Below, in pieces: positions 1 to 8,246 of a stretch of DNA of 45,380 nt; the stretch's first letter is position 1; every line of letters begins with the position of its first letter. The stretch is from positions 73,165 to 118,544 of the forward strand of contig PMZI01000016.1 of NCBI GenBank assembly GCA_003170475.1. Direction: 5' to 3'. The translations under genes were made by a program, and so were the position numbers. The stretch is from Ignavibacteriota bacterium (GTDB taxonomy: Bacteria > Bacteroidota > Ignavibacteria > UBA10030). The notes beneath the pieces are model-generated. The model saw only the letters and a program-made list of their open reading frames with translations. It was not told the DNA's origin and did not search any database.

Positions 1-83
1 ACCGCAAGAGTGGTAACTGCGGACTGAAGAAAGTACATTTCGAGTTCTAAACCTTTCACCAAATAGTCTACTAGAGGAGTGTC

Positions 84-767
84 ATGAAACATCACGTGTC
101 GCTGTCTTCCCTCGCTCTGATCATACTGCTGCCAATGCTCCTTCTCACCGGATGCACGAATCATCTCTCAAACCCGGATCAAATCGTCGGCTCAGGCAAA
201 CTCCTTGCTCAAACACGCAGCCTACCCACATTCACTGGGATTCAAGTCACTGGAATTGCCAAGGTCATTCTGAAACAGGATACGACTCAGTCGCTGCGCA
301 TTGAAGCGGACGACAACATCGTCGATCGCGTCACTGCCGCGGTCAACAACGGACTGCTCGTCATCGGGTTGCAGCAGGGATCTTACAGTAAAGTGACAAT
401 CAATGTGTATGCCAACATGAAGACGATTGATAGACTCGAATGCGTCGGTACTGCCGACTTTGTCACCACCGGACCAATCAAGGCCGATGCCATTACTTGC
501 AGGATCACAGGTGCTGGCTCGATGACCATCAGTGGTACAGCGACGAATCAGACTGTAGAAGTGACAGGGACGGGAGATGTTCATAATTTTGGCCTCATCT
601 CCAGCCGTTGCTCTGCCACGATCACGGGCGTTGGCAGTCTTGAAGTGAATGCAACGCAACAACTGGACGCGATTGTCTCGGGAACCGGTTCCATCGTCTA
701 TGCGGGAAGCCCAACCGTCGTGAACAAGACGGTTGTGGGCGTTGGGTCAGTGAGGCCAAAATCATGA
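84..767 (+). CDS. GIN-domain (DUF2807-like) lipoprotein
   Basis: The 227-residue protein starts with a hydrophobic signal peptide ending in a lipobox (LLTGC, Cys about residue 24), so it should be a lipid-anchored envelope protein. The rest is an all-beta repeat pattern with many G-T-G/G-V-G turns (for example residues 140-225), typical of the 'head GIN' / putative auto-transporter adhesin family (DUF2807). Proteins of this family are surface or periplasmic beta-solenoids of unknown ligand. The start is supported by a GAGGAG ribosome-binding site at 73-78. The next gene overlaps the stop codon (ATGA), so the two are translationally coupled. No catalytic motif is visible. Assignment to the family is fairly sure; function is unknown. 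Confidence 0.82.
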   Translation: MKHHVSLSSLALIILLPMLLLTGCTNHLSNPDQIVGSGKLLAQTRSLPTFTGIQVTGIAKVILKQDTTQSLRIEADDNIVDRVTAAVNNGLLVIGLQQGSYSKVTINVYANMKTIDRLECVGTADFVTTGPIKADAITCRITGAGSMTISGTATNQTVEVTGTGDVHNFGLISSRCSATITGVGSLEVNATQQLDAIVSGTGSIVYAGSPTVVNKTVVGVGSVRPKS

Positions 768-1321
768 GCGAAAGAATCTGTCCATGGTGGCTAGGATACC
801 TCCTGGCGGCCCCTGTGAGAAAGCTCGCGCAGAATCCAGCGACAATACTCTCGCCCTATATCAAGAAGGGAGACACCGTACTCGATGCAGGGAGCGCGAT
901 GGGATTTTTTAGTTTGCCGATGGCTCAGCTAGTCGGAGATGCTGGCCGTGTGATCTCCATAGATCTTCAACAGAAGATGATCAATGGACTGAGGAGACGA
1001 GCGGTCAGAAAAGGTGTGGAGAAAAGGATGGAAATGCGCGTTTGCACGACGAAATCACTCTGCATCGACGAATTGGCAGACAAGGTGGATTTCGCGCTGG
1101 CATTCGCGGTAGTCCACGAAGTTCCTGATGCAGCGCGATTCCTTCGCGAGATCTATTCTTCTTTGAGGAACGGGGGGACATTCCTCTTGTCAGAACCAAC
1201 CGGACATGTTACGAAGGAGGCATTCGCCAACACCATCGCCATCACCAGGGAAATTGGTTTTCACGAGGTAAGTGCTCCTCTCATCCGGAGGAGCCATTCC
1301 GCGCTTCTTGCGAAACGCTAG
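764..1321 (+). CDS. class I SAM-dependent methyltransferase
   Basis: This 185-residue Rossmann-fold protein carries the SAM-binding motif I (VLDAGSAMGFFS, about residues 40-51), followed by an acidic motif II (VISIDLQQ) and a later DFALAFAVVHEV segment fitting motif IV. It resembles small methyltransferases of the UbiE/ArsM superfamily, but no substrate-specific motif is recognisable. Its ATG overlaps the upstream lipoprotein stop by four bases, so it is cotranslated with the GIN-domain gene. The substrate is unknown. It converges with the pit gene; only 42 bases separate the two stop codons and no strong terminator is visible there. Confidence 0.8.
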   Translation: MSERICPWWLGYLLAAPVRKLAQNPATILSPYIKKGDTVLDAGSAMGFFSLPMAQLVGDAGRVISIDLQQKMINGLRRRAVRKGVEKRMEMRVCTTKSLCIDELADKVDFALAFAVVHEVPDAARFLREIYSSLRNGGTFLLSEPTGHVTKEAFANTIAITREIGFHEVSAPLIRRSHSALLAKR

Positions 1322-1363
1322 TTCCTGAAGCTGACTCATCCGAACAGGGCGAAGTGATATCGA

Positions 1364-2362
1364 TCAGCGAAGAATGACGCGGAGACAATGGATAAAATCG
1401 TAGGAGAGCGCTGCGACGATTGCAGAGCACGGTATCGTAAGGATCCATGCGACGACGATTTTGCCTGCCAAACCCCACCGGACAGCAGTAACTCGTTTTG
1501 TCGCTCCGACACCCATAATCGCGCCCGTGATGGTGTGCGTCGTGCTGACGGCAATGCCGCTGAATGCTGTCAGCAACAGGGTAATGCCGCCGGCGGTCTC
1601 AGCACAGAATCCGCCTGAGGGTTTCAGTTTCGTCACCTTCTGCCCCATCGTCTTAACGATTCTCCAGCCGCCGAAAAGAGTTCCAAGCGCTATCGAAGAA
1701 TAGCAGCTGATGATAACCCACCAGGGGACCTCGAAAGATTTCAAGAATCCAGTTGTCAAGAGAAGTGTCGTAATGACCCCCATCGTCTTCTGAGCATCAT
1801 TCGCTCCATGACCCAGACTATAGAGGGCTGCTGACAGCAGCTGAAGCCTTCTAAACAAGTTGTTCACTTTTGATGACGACCGGCCATGGAAAATCCACAT
1901 CAAGCTCACCATCAGGATGAATCCGAGGAACATTCCCATGAGCGGCGCGACGACAATGAAGATGAGTGTTTTTGTCCACCCGCTGAGGATAAGCACACCC
2001 AAGCCCGCTTTTGAGATCGCCGCACCCGCATAGCCCCCCATCAGAGCGTGAGATGAACTGGTGGGAATACCGAAATACCATGTCACCAGATTCCACACAA
2101 TCGCTCCGGTCAAGCCGCTCAGAATGACATACTCATTGATTGTCGTCAGTTCGATCAGCCCTTTACCAATGGTCTTTGCGACCTGAACGTCAAACAGGAA
2201 GGCAGCAGCCAGATTGAAGAACGCTGCCCACATTACTGCCTTTCGGGGAGTGAGGACGCGCGTAGAGACGATCGTCGCGATCGAATTCGCGGCGTCGTGA
2301 AAACCATTCAAGAAATCAAAAAAGAGGGCGAACAGAGTAATAGCAACGACGAAATAGATCAT
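1364..2362 (-). CDS. pit: PiT-family inorganic phosphate transporter
   Basis: A 332-residue polytopic membrane protein with the PiT signatures in both halves: FDFLNGFHDAANSIAT near the N-terminus and a matching GHGANDAQKTMG in the second half. PiT carriers move phosphate (as metal phosphate) into the cell using the proton or sodium gradient. The length is normal for short bacterial and archaeal members. It lies 20 bases downstream of the DUF47 gene, the common partner arrangement, so the two probably form an operon. No clear ribosome-binding site precedes the ATG. Confidence 0.93.
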   Translation of the reverse strand: MIYFVVAITLFALFFDFLNGFHDAANSIATIVSTRVLTPRKAVMWAAFFNLAAAFLFDVQVAKTIGKGLIELTTINEYVILSGLTGAIVWNLVTWYFGIPTSSSHALMGGYAGAAISKAGLGVLILSGWTKTLIFIVVAPLMGMFLGFILMVSLMWIFHGRSSSKVNNLFRRLQLLSAALYSLGHGANDAQKTMGVITTLLLTTGFLKSFEVPWWVIISCYSSIALGTLFGGWRIVKTMGQKVTKLKPSGGFCAETAGGITLLLTAFSGIAVSTTHTITGAIMGVGATKRVTAVRWGLAGKIVVAWILTIPCSAIVAALSYDFIHCLRVILR

Positions 2363-2382
2363 AGCAGTTCTTGGGCGTCAGT

Positions 2383-3030
2383 CTATGCATTCTTGATGTA
2401 GATACCTTCAAGCACGTTGGCAGCGTCCTCACACTTGTCTGTTGCTGTCTCCAGACCGACAAGGATTTCCTTGATCTTGATAATCCGGATGGCATCCTTT
2501 TCTTTATCGAAGAGTTCGGCCACTGCGTTGTCAAAGACGTCGTCTGCAACGTTCTCATAGTCATTGACCTTCTGGAAAACACGCTGCAACTCATTCTTCT
2601 TGTTGATATCCCGCAGCATTCCCACACCGCGGTCGAGCTCACCGATGGAGAGTTGCAGGACATCGATCAAGCGGATGACAGATTCGGGGAATTCCGTCAG
2701 CTTGTAGAGTGAGGCACGGCTGGCAGTGCCATCCATATGGTCGAGGATATCATCCAGGGCCGAGGCAAGTTCGTGGATATCCTCGCGGTCAAACGGGGTC
2801 ACAAATGTCGCGTTCAATTCAGAAAAGATCTGGTGCGTAATACTGTCGCCGTGGTGTTCGAGTTCTTTGATCTGCATGATGAGCTTGTCCCGCCCTGACG
2901 CCTCCTGAGTGATGGCGAGCTCTTTCAGGACCGCAACTGCCTGAACGATGTTGTTTGAAGCCTGCTCAAAGAGTTTGTAGAAGTTTTCGTCATGAGGGAG
3001 AAGATTCTGAATAAGTCTGTCAAATTTCAT
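2383..3030 (-). CDS. DUF47 family (PhoU-like) phosphate transport accessory protein
   Basis: The 215-residue all-helical protein matches the DUF47/PhoU-like family, with the conserved acidic metal-binding stretches (for example ELEHHGDSITHQIF and FDREDIHELASALDDILDHMD). Family members sit next to pit genes and are thought to modulate PiT transport, by analogy with PhoU and PstSCAB. Here it is immediately upstream of pit and in the same direction, which supports that role. It is cytoplasmic, with no signal peptide or membrane segment. Confidence 0.9.
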   Translation of the reverse strand: MKFDRLIQNLLPHDENFYKLFEQASNNIVQAVAVLKELAITQEASGRDKLIMQIKELEHHGDSITHQIFSELNATFVTPFDREDIHELASALDDILDHMDGTASRASLYKLTEFPESVIRLIDVLQLSIGELDRGVGMLRDINKKNELQRVFQKVNDYENVADDVFDNAVAELFDKEKDAIRIIKIKEILVGLETATDKCEDAANVLEGIYIKNA

Positions 3031-3086
3031 GGCGGTGGCCCATTCACAATAAGGGGATTGACTTCACGTCGCTGCAGAGAGCACCC

Positions 3087-3109
3087 CTTCAGGGAGGGTG
3101 ACCCTGAAG
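3087..3109 (-). terminator. hairpin directly after purE stop
   Basis: A perfect 8-bp inverted repeat (CTTCAGGG / CCCTGAAG) with a 7-base loop directly abuts the purE stop codon. It lacks a clean T-tract on the minus strand, so it may be an attenuating or RNA-stabilising hairpin rather than a strong intrinsic terminator. Confidence 0.4.
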
Positions 3110-3610
3110 CTATACGTTTGAACTGAGGACTTTTTCTTCCAGCGATTTTCGATATCGGCGAAGCTTTTCTCGTAACTCGGGATGTTTTCCAGCCATGATG
3201 GCCACTGCGAGCAGTGCTGCATTCACTGCACCGTCGATCGCGACCGTCGCAACCGGGATTCCCGCCGGCATCTGTACTATGGAAAGGAGCGAGTCAAGAC
3301 CATTCAGCGCCTTCGACTTCATGGGTATACCGATCACCGGAAGAAGCGTTTTCGCAGCGACGACGCCGGGAAGATGAGCTGCCCCTCCCGCCGCGGCGAT
3401 AATCACTTCGAGCCCGATGGATTCAGCTTCAGCGGCGTACCGAAAAGCATGATCTGGTGTACGATGCGCCGAGAGAATTTTTAACTCGAATGGTACTCCA
3501 AACTCCTTGAGCACAGCCTTCGCAGGCTCCACCTGCTCAAGGTCCGAGGCACTGCCCAGCATAATTCCGACGAGAGGACGTTCCCCACTGGATTTCCGCT
3601 TGAGAGGCAT
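3110..3610 (-). CDS. purE: 5-(carboxyamino)imidazole ribonucleotide mutase
   Basis: PurE converts N5-CAIR to CAIR in purine synthesis. The 166-residue protein shows the family core: GSASDLE near the N-terminus, SAHRTPD, and [14 protein letters not shown], which together form the active site. The open frame extends further upstream, but the extension lies across the end of larB and has no family similarity; the ATG at 3608-3610 gives the usual PurE length. It sits 49 bases downstream of larB, a distant paralogue with the same AIRC-type fold. purK is not in the window. Confidence 0.93.
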   Translation of the reverse strand: MPLKRKSSGERPLVGIMLGSASDLEQVEPAKAVLKEFGVPFELKILSAHRTPDHAFRYAAEAESIGLEVIIAAAGGAAHLPGVVAAKTLLPVIGIPMKSKALNGLDSLLSIVQMPAGIPVATVAIDGAVNAALLAVAIMAGKHPELREKLRRYRKSLEEKVLSSNV

Positions 3611-3659
3611 AGGATTGTACTCTTTGATGGTGAGCAGGAAATGACACGAAAACAGGAAT

Positions 3660-4388
3660 TCAGTGCTTTGCTCTTTGGGCGAGCGCGACCTGATTTGCGA
3701 TGAGCGCTGCAGTCGCTCCGGCTCCAAAGCCATTATCAATATTCACGACCGTCAGCCCCGGTGCACACGACTGCAACATCGTCATCAATGCTGCCTGACC
3801 CTGACCGCCATAGCCGTAACCGGTGCTCGTTGGTACACCAATCACCGGAACCGCGACGAGGCCTCTGACCACCGATGGCAACGCCCCCTCCATCCCGGCA
3901 ACCACGACGATTGCCGAAACTCCTTTCGAGAGCACCGCGTCGAGAGGTTCCAAGAGCCTGTGGATACCCGCGATTCCGACGTCGTAGTGCGCGAGCACCT
4001 CACATCCCATCACTTCGGCGGTCACCCGTGCTTCTTCCGCTGTCGGGATATCAGATGTTCCCGCGGCAAGAATCGCGATAACTCCGCCGGTTGGCTTTGG
4101 CCCGCCCCTCTTTTTCGAAACGACAACGGTTCGTGCAAGACGGACACGATGAATCTGGAATTTCGAACTGAGCGCTCGCTTGATAGCCGTTGCACAGACT
4201 TCACTCACGCGTGTCGCCAGCGCAAGCCCCGCATCCCCCGCCATCATGCGCAAGGCCTTGACAACTTGATCAGTCGTTTTTCCTTCAGCCAAAATTGCTT
4301 CGGGTATTCCGGTTCGCTCGGACCGTTGAATGTCGAGTCTGGCAAATCCCTCGAGAATACCGATATGTTTGGAGTGGCGGTGGCTCAT
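3660..4388 (-). CDS. larB: nickel pincer cofactor biosynthesis protein LarB
   Basis: LarB carboxylates and hydrolyses nicotinic acid adenine dinucleotide to pyridinium-3,5-biscarboxylate mononucleotide, the first step toward the nickel-pincer nucleotide cofactor. The 242-residue product has an N-terminal helical region, then a PurE/AIRC-like domain (about residues 110-235) with [36 protein letters not shown] and NIDNGFGAG. The chosen ATG (4386-4388) is the second of two close Met codons. No Shine-Dalgarno is visible, and a Bacteroidota-like promoter sits just upstream. larC, larE and larA are absent from the window, so the pathway must be completed elsewhere or LarB is used alone. Confidence 0.92.
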   Translation of the reverse strand: MSHRHSKHIGILEGFARLDIQRSERTGIPEAILAEGKTTDQVVKALRMMAGDAGLALATRVSEVCATAIKRALSSKFQIHRVRLARTVVVSKKRGGPKPTGGVIAILAAGTSDIPTAEEARVTAEVMGCEVLAHYDVGIAGIHRLLEPLDAVLSKGVSAIVVVAGMEGALPSVVRGLVAVPVIGVPTSTGYGYGGQGQAALMTMLQSCAPGLTVVNIDNGFGAGATAALIANQVALAQRAKH

Positions 4389-4400
4389 TGCAGGCGGGAA

Positions 4401-4429
4401 CAAATATAACCGAAAATGTGGAAAACAAC
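4401..4429 (-). promoter_or_regulatory. putative Bacteroidota-type promoter for larB-purE
   Basis: Read on the minus strand, TATATTTG (4401-4408) fits the Bacteroidota -7 consensus TAnnTTTG, and GTTG (4426-4429) lies 17 bases upstream, close to a -33 TTTG-like element. The predicted transcription start would be only a few bases from the larB ATG, implying a leaderless or nearly leaderless message. Only pattern matching supports this. Confidence 0.35.
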
Positions 4430-4465
4430 AGCAGAAAAGAATCGCAGATCCGGCAAGGACAGATC

Positions 4466-5497
4466 TTATCCCTGGGCAGCGCGCCGCAACCTATCCATGA
4501 TCGTAGCTCCCAAACCATAATCCTCGACCCCCTCGATGACGATGACATCCACTCGCATCGCATCGAGTTCGCGAAGTGTCCGGAACAGGTAGCGACCGAA
4601 TATTTCCATTGACGAAGGAAGGACTCGGTAGAAATCGCCGGATTCAAGATGAGAGAGAAGCTGGGAATGAACGATGCAACCGACCTTTTTCCCCAGTTGT
4701 CTTTGTTCCTTGAGCACTGAACCAAACGCAGCAGGATCACCCATGCGGGCGAGAATGACTTGAGCCCTTGGAGCATAGTGCCGATGCCGAGTCCCGGGCG
4801 ATCGGACTCCATGTTCCCCCGAAGTGTCCGTCTCAACTTTACCAATTGCCTCTTCGATGCGTTCGCGGGTCAATCCTCCCAACCGCAGGATAACTGGCGG
4901 ATCAACTGTGACATCGACAACTGTGGATTCCAAACCGATTGCTGTGGGGCCGGCATCAAGAATGAGATCGATACGACCGCGTAGGTCATCGTAAACGTGA
5001 CTCGCTGCTGTAGGACTCGGCCTGCCGGAGAGGTTGGCACTAGGCCCAACAATACCTTCACCAAACGCCCGAATCAAAGCAAGTGCCACGGGATGACCCG
5101 GCATTCGAACCGCGACGGTATCAAGGCCGCCCGTCACAAGATCGGACACAAGGATTGTCCGCTTCATAACAAGGGTCAAAGGCCCCGGCCAAAATGCTTC
5201 GCCGAGAGCCTTCCCCGTGTCGGGGATCTCGTCGACGATGTCATCGAGCTGCTTTGTGCCGGCGACATGAACAATCAATGGATTGTCCGACGGCCGACCC
5301 TTCACTTCAAAGACACGTTTGATCGCATCCAGGTTGAGGACATCCGCCCCTAGTCCGTACACGGTCTCCGTCGGGAAGGCCACGAGCCCACCGTTGCGCA
5401 GAACAGCAGCTGCCTGTTCAATCACTTCAGGATCCGGATCGGTCGGTGATACGGCCAGTATTTTCGTTTCTGTCAAGGAGGACTTTCTGTCTATCAA
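4466..5497 (-). CDS. threonylcarbamoyl-AMP synthase (Sua5 type)
   Basis: This enzyme makes L-threonylcarbamoyladenylate for the universal tRNA t6A37 modification. Residues about 20-210 form the YrdC/TsaC domain, with GLVAFPTETVYGLGAD, the substrate-binding KGRPSDNPLIVH and GPSANLSGRPSPT. The region after GVRSPGTRHRHYAPRA is the extra C-terminal Sua5 domain, so this is the long (343-residue) form rather than short TsaC. The longest frame starts at a TTG that overlaps the TGA of the upstream lipoprotein gene (TTGA), suggesting coupling. The Shine-Dalgarno is weak, so the exact start is uncertain, but the conserved domain is intact. Confidence 0.93.
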   Translation of the reverse strand: MIDRKSSLTETKILAVSPTDPDPEVIEQAAAVLRNGGLVAFPTETVYGLGADVLNLDAIKRVFEVKGRPSDNPLIVHVAGTKQLDDIVDEIPDTGKALGEAFWPGPLTLVMKRTILVSDLVTGGLDTVAVRMPGHPVALALIRAFGEGIVGPSANLSGRPSPTAASHVYDDLRGRIDLILDAGPTAIGLESTVVDVTVDPPVILRLGGLTRERIEEAIGKVETDTSGEHGVRSPGTRHRHYAPRAQVILARMGDPAAFGSVLKEQRQLGKKVGCIVHSQLLSHLESGDFYRVLPSSMEIFGRYLFRTLRELDAMRVDVIVIEGVEDYGLGATIMDRLRRAAQG

Positions 5498-5907
5498 TTC
5501 AATCTTGTCGTCACCATAATGACACCCCCGACATGGGTCGATCCCAGTACTCTCGTGGCGTCATTTGCTTCCAGGAAACGGATGTCTTTGATCTCGCGCA
5601 CGGGGATTTCTCGCAAGGATTCCACCTCTCCATAAAACACTCCGTTCACATAGACGACAGGGCGTGTATCCGGCTGGTCTGCATCACGCAGTGCCCTGCG
5701 ATCAGCGCCTGCCAGAAATGCCGGTCTTCTGATCTGAATGGCTTCGTATGCTGTCAGCGCGGTTGTCCTGGCGATCTCTTCGGCTGTGAGAATCTCACGG
5801 GTCAGCACCGCTTCGCCAGCCTGCGAAGACACGCAGCCGGACATGGCAAGCATGCCAAATGTTATCGAACTCACAACAAAAGTCCAGCGCGCGACCGAGC
5901 GAGGCAT
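5494..5907 (-). CDS. small lipoprotein with TonB-plug-like C-terminal segment
   Basis: The product of about 137 residues begins with a lipoprotein-like signal (start MPRSVARW, lipobox-like MSGC). The C-terminal half reads as a shortened TonB-receptor plug: PVVYVNGVFYGEVESLREI, then IKDIRFLEANDATRVLGSTH, then GGVIMVTTR. This mirrors the plug pattern 'V-V-D-G-V ... I-E-S-I-E-V-L-K-D ... G ... G-V-I-x-I-T-T'. There is no barrel, so it cannot be a transporter by itself. ATG codons at 5905-5907 or 5926-5928 are both possible starts; neither has a clear ribosome-binding site. Its stop overlaps the Sua5 start. The plug likeness is my reading of the pattern; function is unknown. Confidence 0.65.
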   Translation of the reverse strand: MPRSVARWTFVVSSITFGMLAMSGCVSSQAGEAVLTREILTAEEIARTTALTAYEAIQIRRPAFLAGADRRALRDADQPDTRPVVYVNGVFYGEVESLREIPVREIKDIRFLEANDATRVLGSTHVGGVIMVTTRLN

Positions 5908-6021
5908 ATCATGAAAACTGAGTGGCATCGTCACAAGCAATATAGACAAAATTGAGCCCGCAGCCAATTTCGACGCTGGGCCGCGCTCCGATTTCCCGCG
6001 GCATTCACGACCCTTCAGAAC

Positions 6022-7533
6022 TCACTTTGACTTTCTAAATTCTCCAAAACCGTCCCATTTCATGCCTTCGACTTTTCCATCGGAACCGAGAGTGAAGGTA
6101 ATCATGTCCTTGCCAAGGTAGCGATAATTCCATACGATCTGGAAGGTGTCATAATTCCAGTGCTCCACTATACCGACATGCTGAGGGTAGAACGAGAACT
6201 GGAGTTTTCCTCCCTGCATCGTCAGGTTCGCCGTGCCGTAAGTCTGATTGTCGTACGATCCCGCGTACGCCTCCAGAGCGAGAGAAGGTTTCGTCCCCTT
6301 CACGCGCTCATCAGATTTTTTCTTTTCTTCGGCGTCATTCTTCTCCCTTTGTTTCTCCGAGATGTCGAGCAACTCTGCACTCCAATCACGCACCGGTGCG
6401 CCCAAATAATGATCGACGATGCGATACGCAACCGATTCGGGAAGGTCCGTGTGCTCCGCATTGATCAGAATGACAAGACCCAGGCGCTCTTCAGGAACAA
6501 GAACCACCCGTGCTTGCATTCCGTCATAGGCGCCGTCATGCTGGACAAGCTTGCGTCCGAAATAGTCACGAAGAGTCCATCCGAGCCCGTATGACATGAA
6601 GTGATTCGAAGGCCGGAGAGCCCGGTCAAGCGAATCAGGCCGAATCACTGTCTGAGGCGTTTGAATCTCCCGCACAACCTCAGAGCTCATGATTCTCCTC
6701 CCGTCAATCACACCACCATTCAGATTGAGGCGTACCCAGGTCGACATATCCCGAACACAGGAAAGAACTGAACCGGCAGGACCGATGTTGTCGTAGCTTG
6801 CCATGCGAATAGGTCCCATCGTCCCCTCTATGCGACTGTGCGGGGTGGCTACATCGTCCAATGCTCCGGATGATTTGAGATTGGGACGTGTCCTCGTCAT
6901 CCCGAGCGGCACAAACAAGCGCTCGGAAATGAAATCATCCCAGCTCGTGGTTGTGACGGATGGGATGATCTGACCAGCCGCAACGAACATGATGTTGTTG
7001 TATCCATAATGGCTGCGGAAACTCCAGCTTGGCTTAAGAAACCGTACTCTGCGAAGGACTTCCTCACGGCTGTAGGGTGAAAGGTACCAGAGGTTGTCTC
7101 CCCTTTCCAAGCCGCTTCGATGACAGAGGAGATCTCGAACCATCATCTCACGAGTGACATAGGGATCATACAACTGAAACCACGGAAGGTATTTTGTCAC
7201 CGGATCATCCCATTTGATTTTTCCTTCATCAACGAGCATTCCCAGACAGGCGACGGTCATTGCCTTCGTCGTTGACGCGATGGCAAAGATCGTTTTGGGA
7301 GTCACGGGAGTGGATTCCCCCATTTTTGTGACGCCGTATCCTTTCATGAAGATCACTGAATCGTCCCTCACTATCGCGATCGCGAGCCCCGGAGTCTCCC
7401 ACTCCTTCATGGACTTCAGGATGTAAGCATTCAGTCCTCCAAAGGGCTCCGCCTGAGCAAAGAGGTCGTTCGACGCTGCGAAGAAGAGCAGGAAAACGAT
7501 AACCCCGGGTAGCTGTGCTTTCTGAGATCTCAT
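6022..7533 (-). CDS. exported serine hydrolase, beta-lactamase/class C family (PF00144)
   Basis: The 503-residue protein has a Sec signal peptide ending near FAQA (about residue 28), so it is periplasmic or secreted. The penicillin-binding-fold catalytic elements are present: S87-T-T-K90 (SxxK), Y178-N-N180 (YxN) and H332-D-G334 (HxG in place of KTG). HxG is typical of the esterase/peptidase branch rather than true beta-lactamases. After about residue 400 there is a small C-terminal beta domain resembling DUF3471. The likely substrates are peptides or esters; antibiotic resistance should not be assumed. It is 25 bases downstream of the four-helix membrane protein gene, probably in the same operon. 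Confidence 0.88.
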   Translation of the reverse strand: MRSQKAQLPGVIVFLLFFAASNDLFAQAEPFGGLNAYILKSMKEWETPGLAIAIVRDDSVIFMKGYGVTKMGESTPVTPKTIFAIASTTKAMTVACLGMLVDEGKIKWDDPVTKYLPWFQLYDPYVTREMMVRDLLCHRSGLERGDNLWYLSPYSREEVLRRVRFLKPSWSFRSHYGYNNIMFVAAGQIIPSVTTTSWDDFISERLFVPLGMTRTRPNLKSSGALDDVATPHSRIEGTMGPIRMASYDNIGPAGSVLSCVRDMSTWVRLNLNGGVIDGRRIMSSEVVREIQTPQTVIRPDSLDRALRPSNHFMSYGLGWTLRDYFGRKLVQHDGAYDGMQARVVLVPEERLGLVILINAEHTDLPESVAYRIVDHYLGAPVRDWSAELLDISEKQREKNDAEEKKKSDERVKGTKPSLALEAYAGSYDNQTYGTANLTMQGGKLQFSFYPQHVGIVEHWNYDTFQIVWNYRYLGKDMITFTLGSDGKVEGMKWDGFGEFRKSK

Positions 7534-7558
7534 CTGATGATCCTTTTCATGAAGCCCC

Positions 7559-8110
7559 TCATGGGAGGCTTACCGCTTGCCTGATGACGGGCCTTCTCAA
7601 ATAGAAAACCATCCCGACGGATGGAATGATCCATAGAAAGAAACCAAGTATGATCGTGAAGAATCCAAGCGGATTGATGAAGGAATACTGGCTCCCCCCC
7701 ATCCCCCGCATCACCATCGCCAGCGTGTCCTGCATGTTTTTCCAGATCAGGAAACTCAACAAGGTATCAGCCAACGCATTGAAGATTCCAACCCAGCAGA
7801 CGATCTCAAGAGCCTTTCTTCCCCAAGCCCGAAGTCTGACGAACTGAACTCCGGCAACGAGCGCAAACACAAAAAACAGTATGCCGTACCATGTCCAAAT
7901 GCGACTGTAACTGTAGAGGTCCATCACCTTTTTCACCCCCTGAGGAACATATTGGCTCAGCATCGATTGGTCCAGGTTGAAGCTGTCGAGCGTGTTGTAG
8001 CTGAGCAGACTCACCGCATCAACCGCGATCATAATGACAGACGCCATGATGGTCGACCACCCGATGACAGGGATGGAAAGTGGTCTGAGTGAGGTGGTGA
8101 CGGTTTGCAT
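7559..8110 (-). CDS. hypothetical four-helix membrane protein
   Basis: The 183-residue protein has about four hydrophobic helices (around residues 13-35, 70-95, 105-125 and 145-170), separated by short polar loops; the middle part (FVRLRAWGRKALEIVCWVG) resembles small DUF-type integral proteins that bear no catalytic residues. A GGAGA ribosome-binding site lies before the ATG. It precedes the serine hydrolase by 25 bases, so a joint role is possible but unproven. I do not recognise the family. Confidence 0.72.
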   Translation of the reverse strand: MQTVTTSLRPLSIPVIGWSTIMASVIMIAVDAVSLLSYNTLDSFNLDQSMLSQYVPQGVKKVMDLYSYSRIWTWYGILFFVFALVAGVQFVRLRAWGRKALEIVCWVGIFNALADTLLSFLIWKNMQDTLAMVMRGMGGSQYSFINPLGFFTIILGFFLWIIPSVGMVFYLRRPVIRQAVSLP

Positions 8111-8222
8111 AGAGTTCTCCGTTGGTTGCGATAAAGCAATCGATATATCTGTAATTCGATCGACTCCGGCTTGATGATCAAGGGAGGTACCACTCGCTGA
8201 ATCGAGCCCGAAAGAAACTTAG

Positions 8223-8236
8223 CGAACACGTGTCCG
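8223..8236. promoter_or_regulatory. near-perfect palindrome centred on CACGTG
   Basis: CGAACACGTGTCCG is a 14-base palindrome with one imperfect pair. It lies between the stop of the DUF5686 gene and the start of the membrane-protein gene (about 115 bases upstream of its ATG). It could be an operator or a short hairpin; nothing else supports a function. Confidence 0.2.
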
Positions 8237-8246
8237 AAAAGCAACC

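Noticed and set aside
3663-4409. Rightward 248-codon frame
   Set aside because: Fully antisense to larB, with Cys/His/Arg-rich low-quality composition; larB is a clear family member.
6022-7533. Beta-lactamase resistance gene
   Set aside because: The third motif is HDG rather than KTG and there is a C-terminal DUF3471-like domain, pointing to an esterase/peptidase of the same fold.
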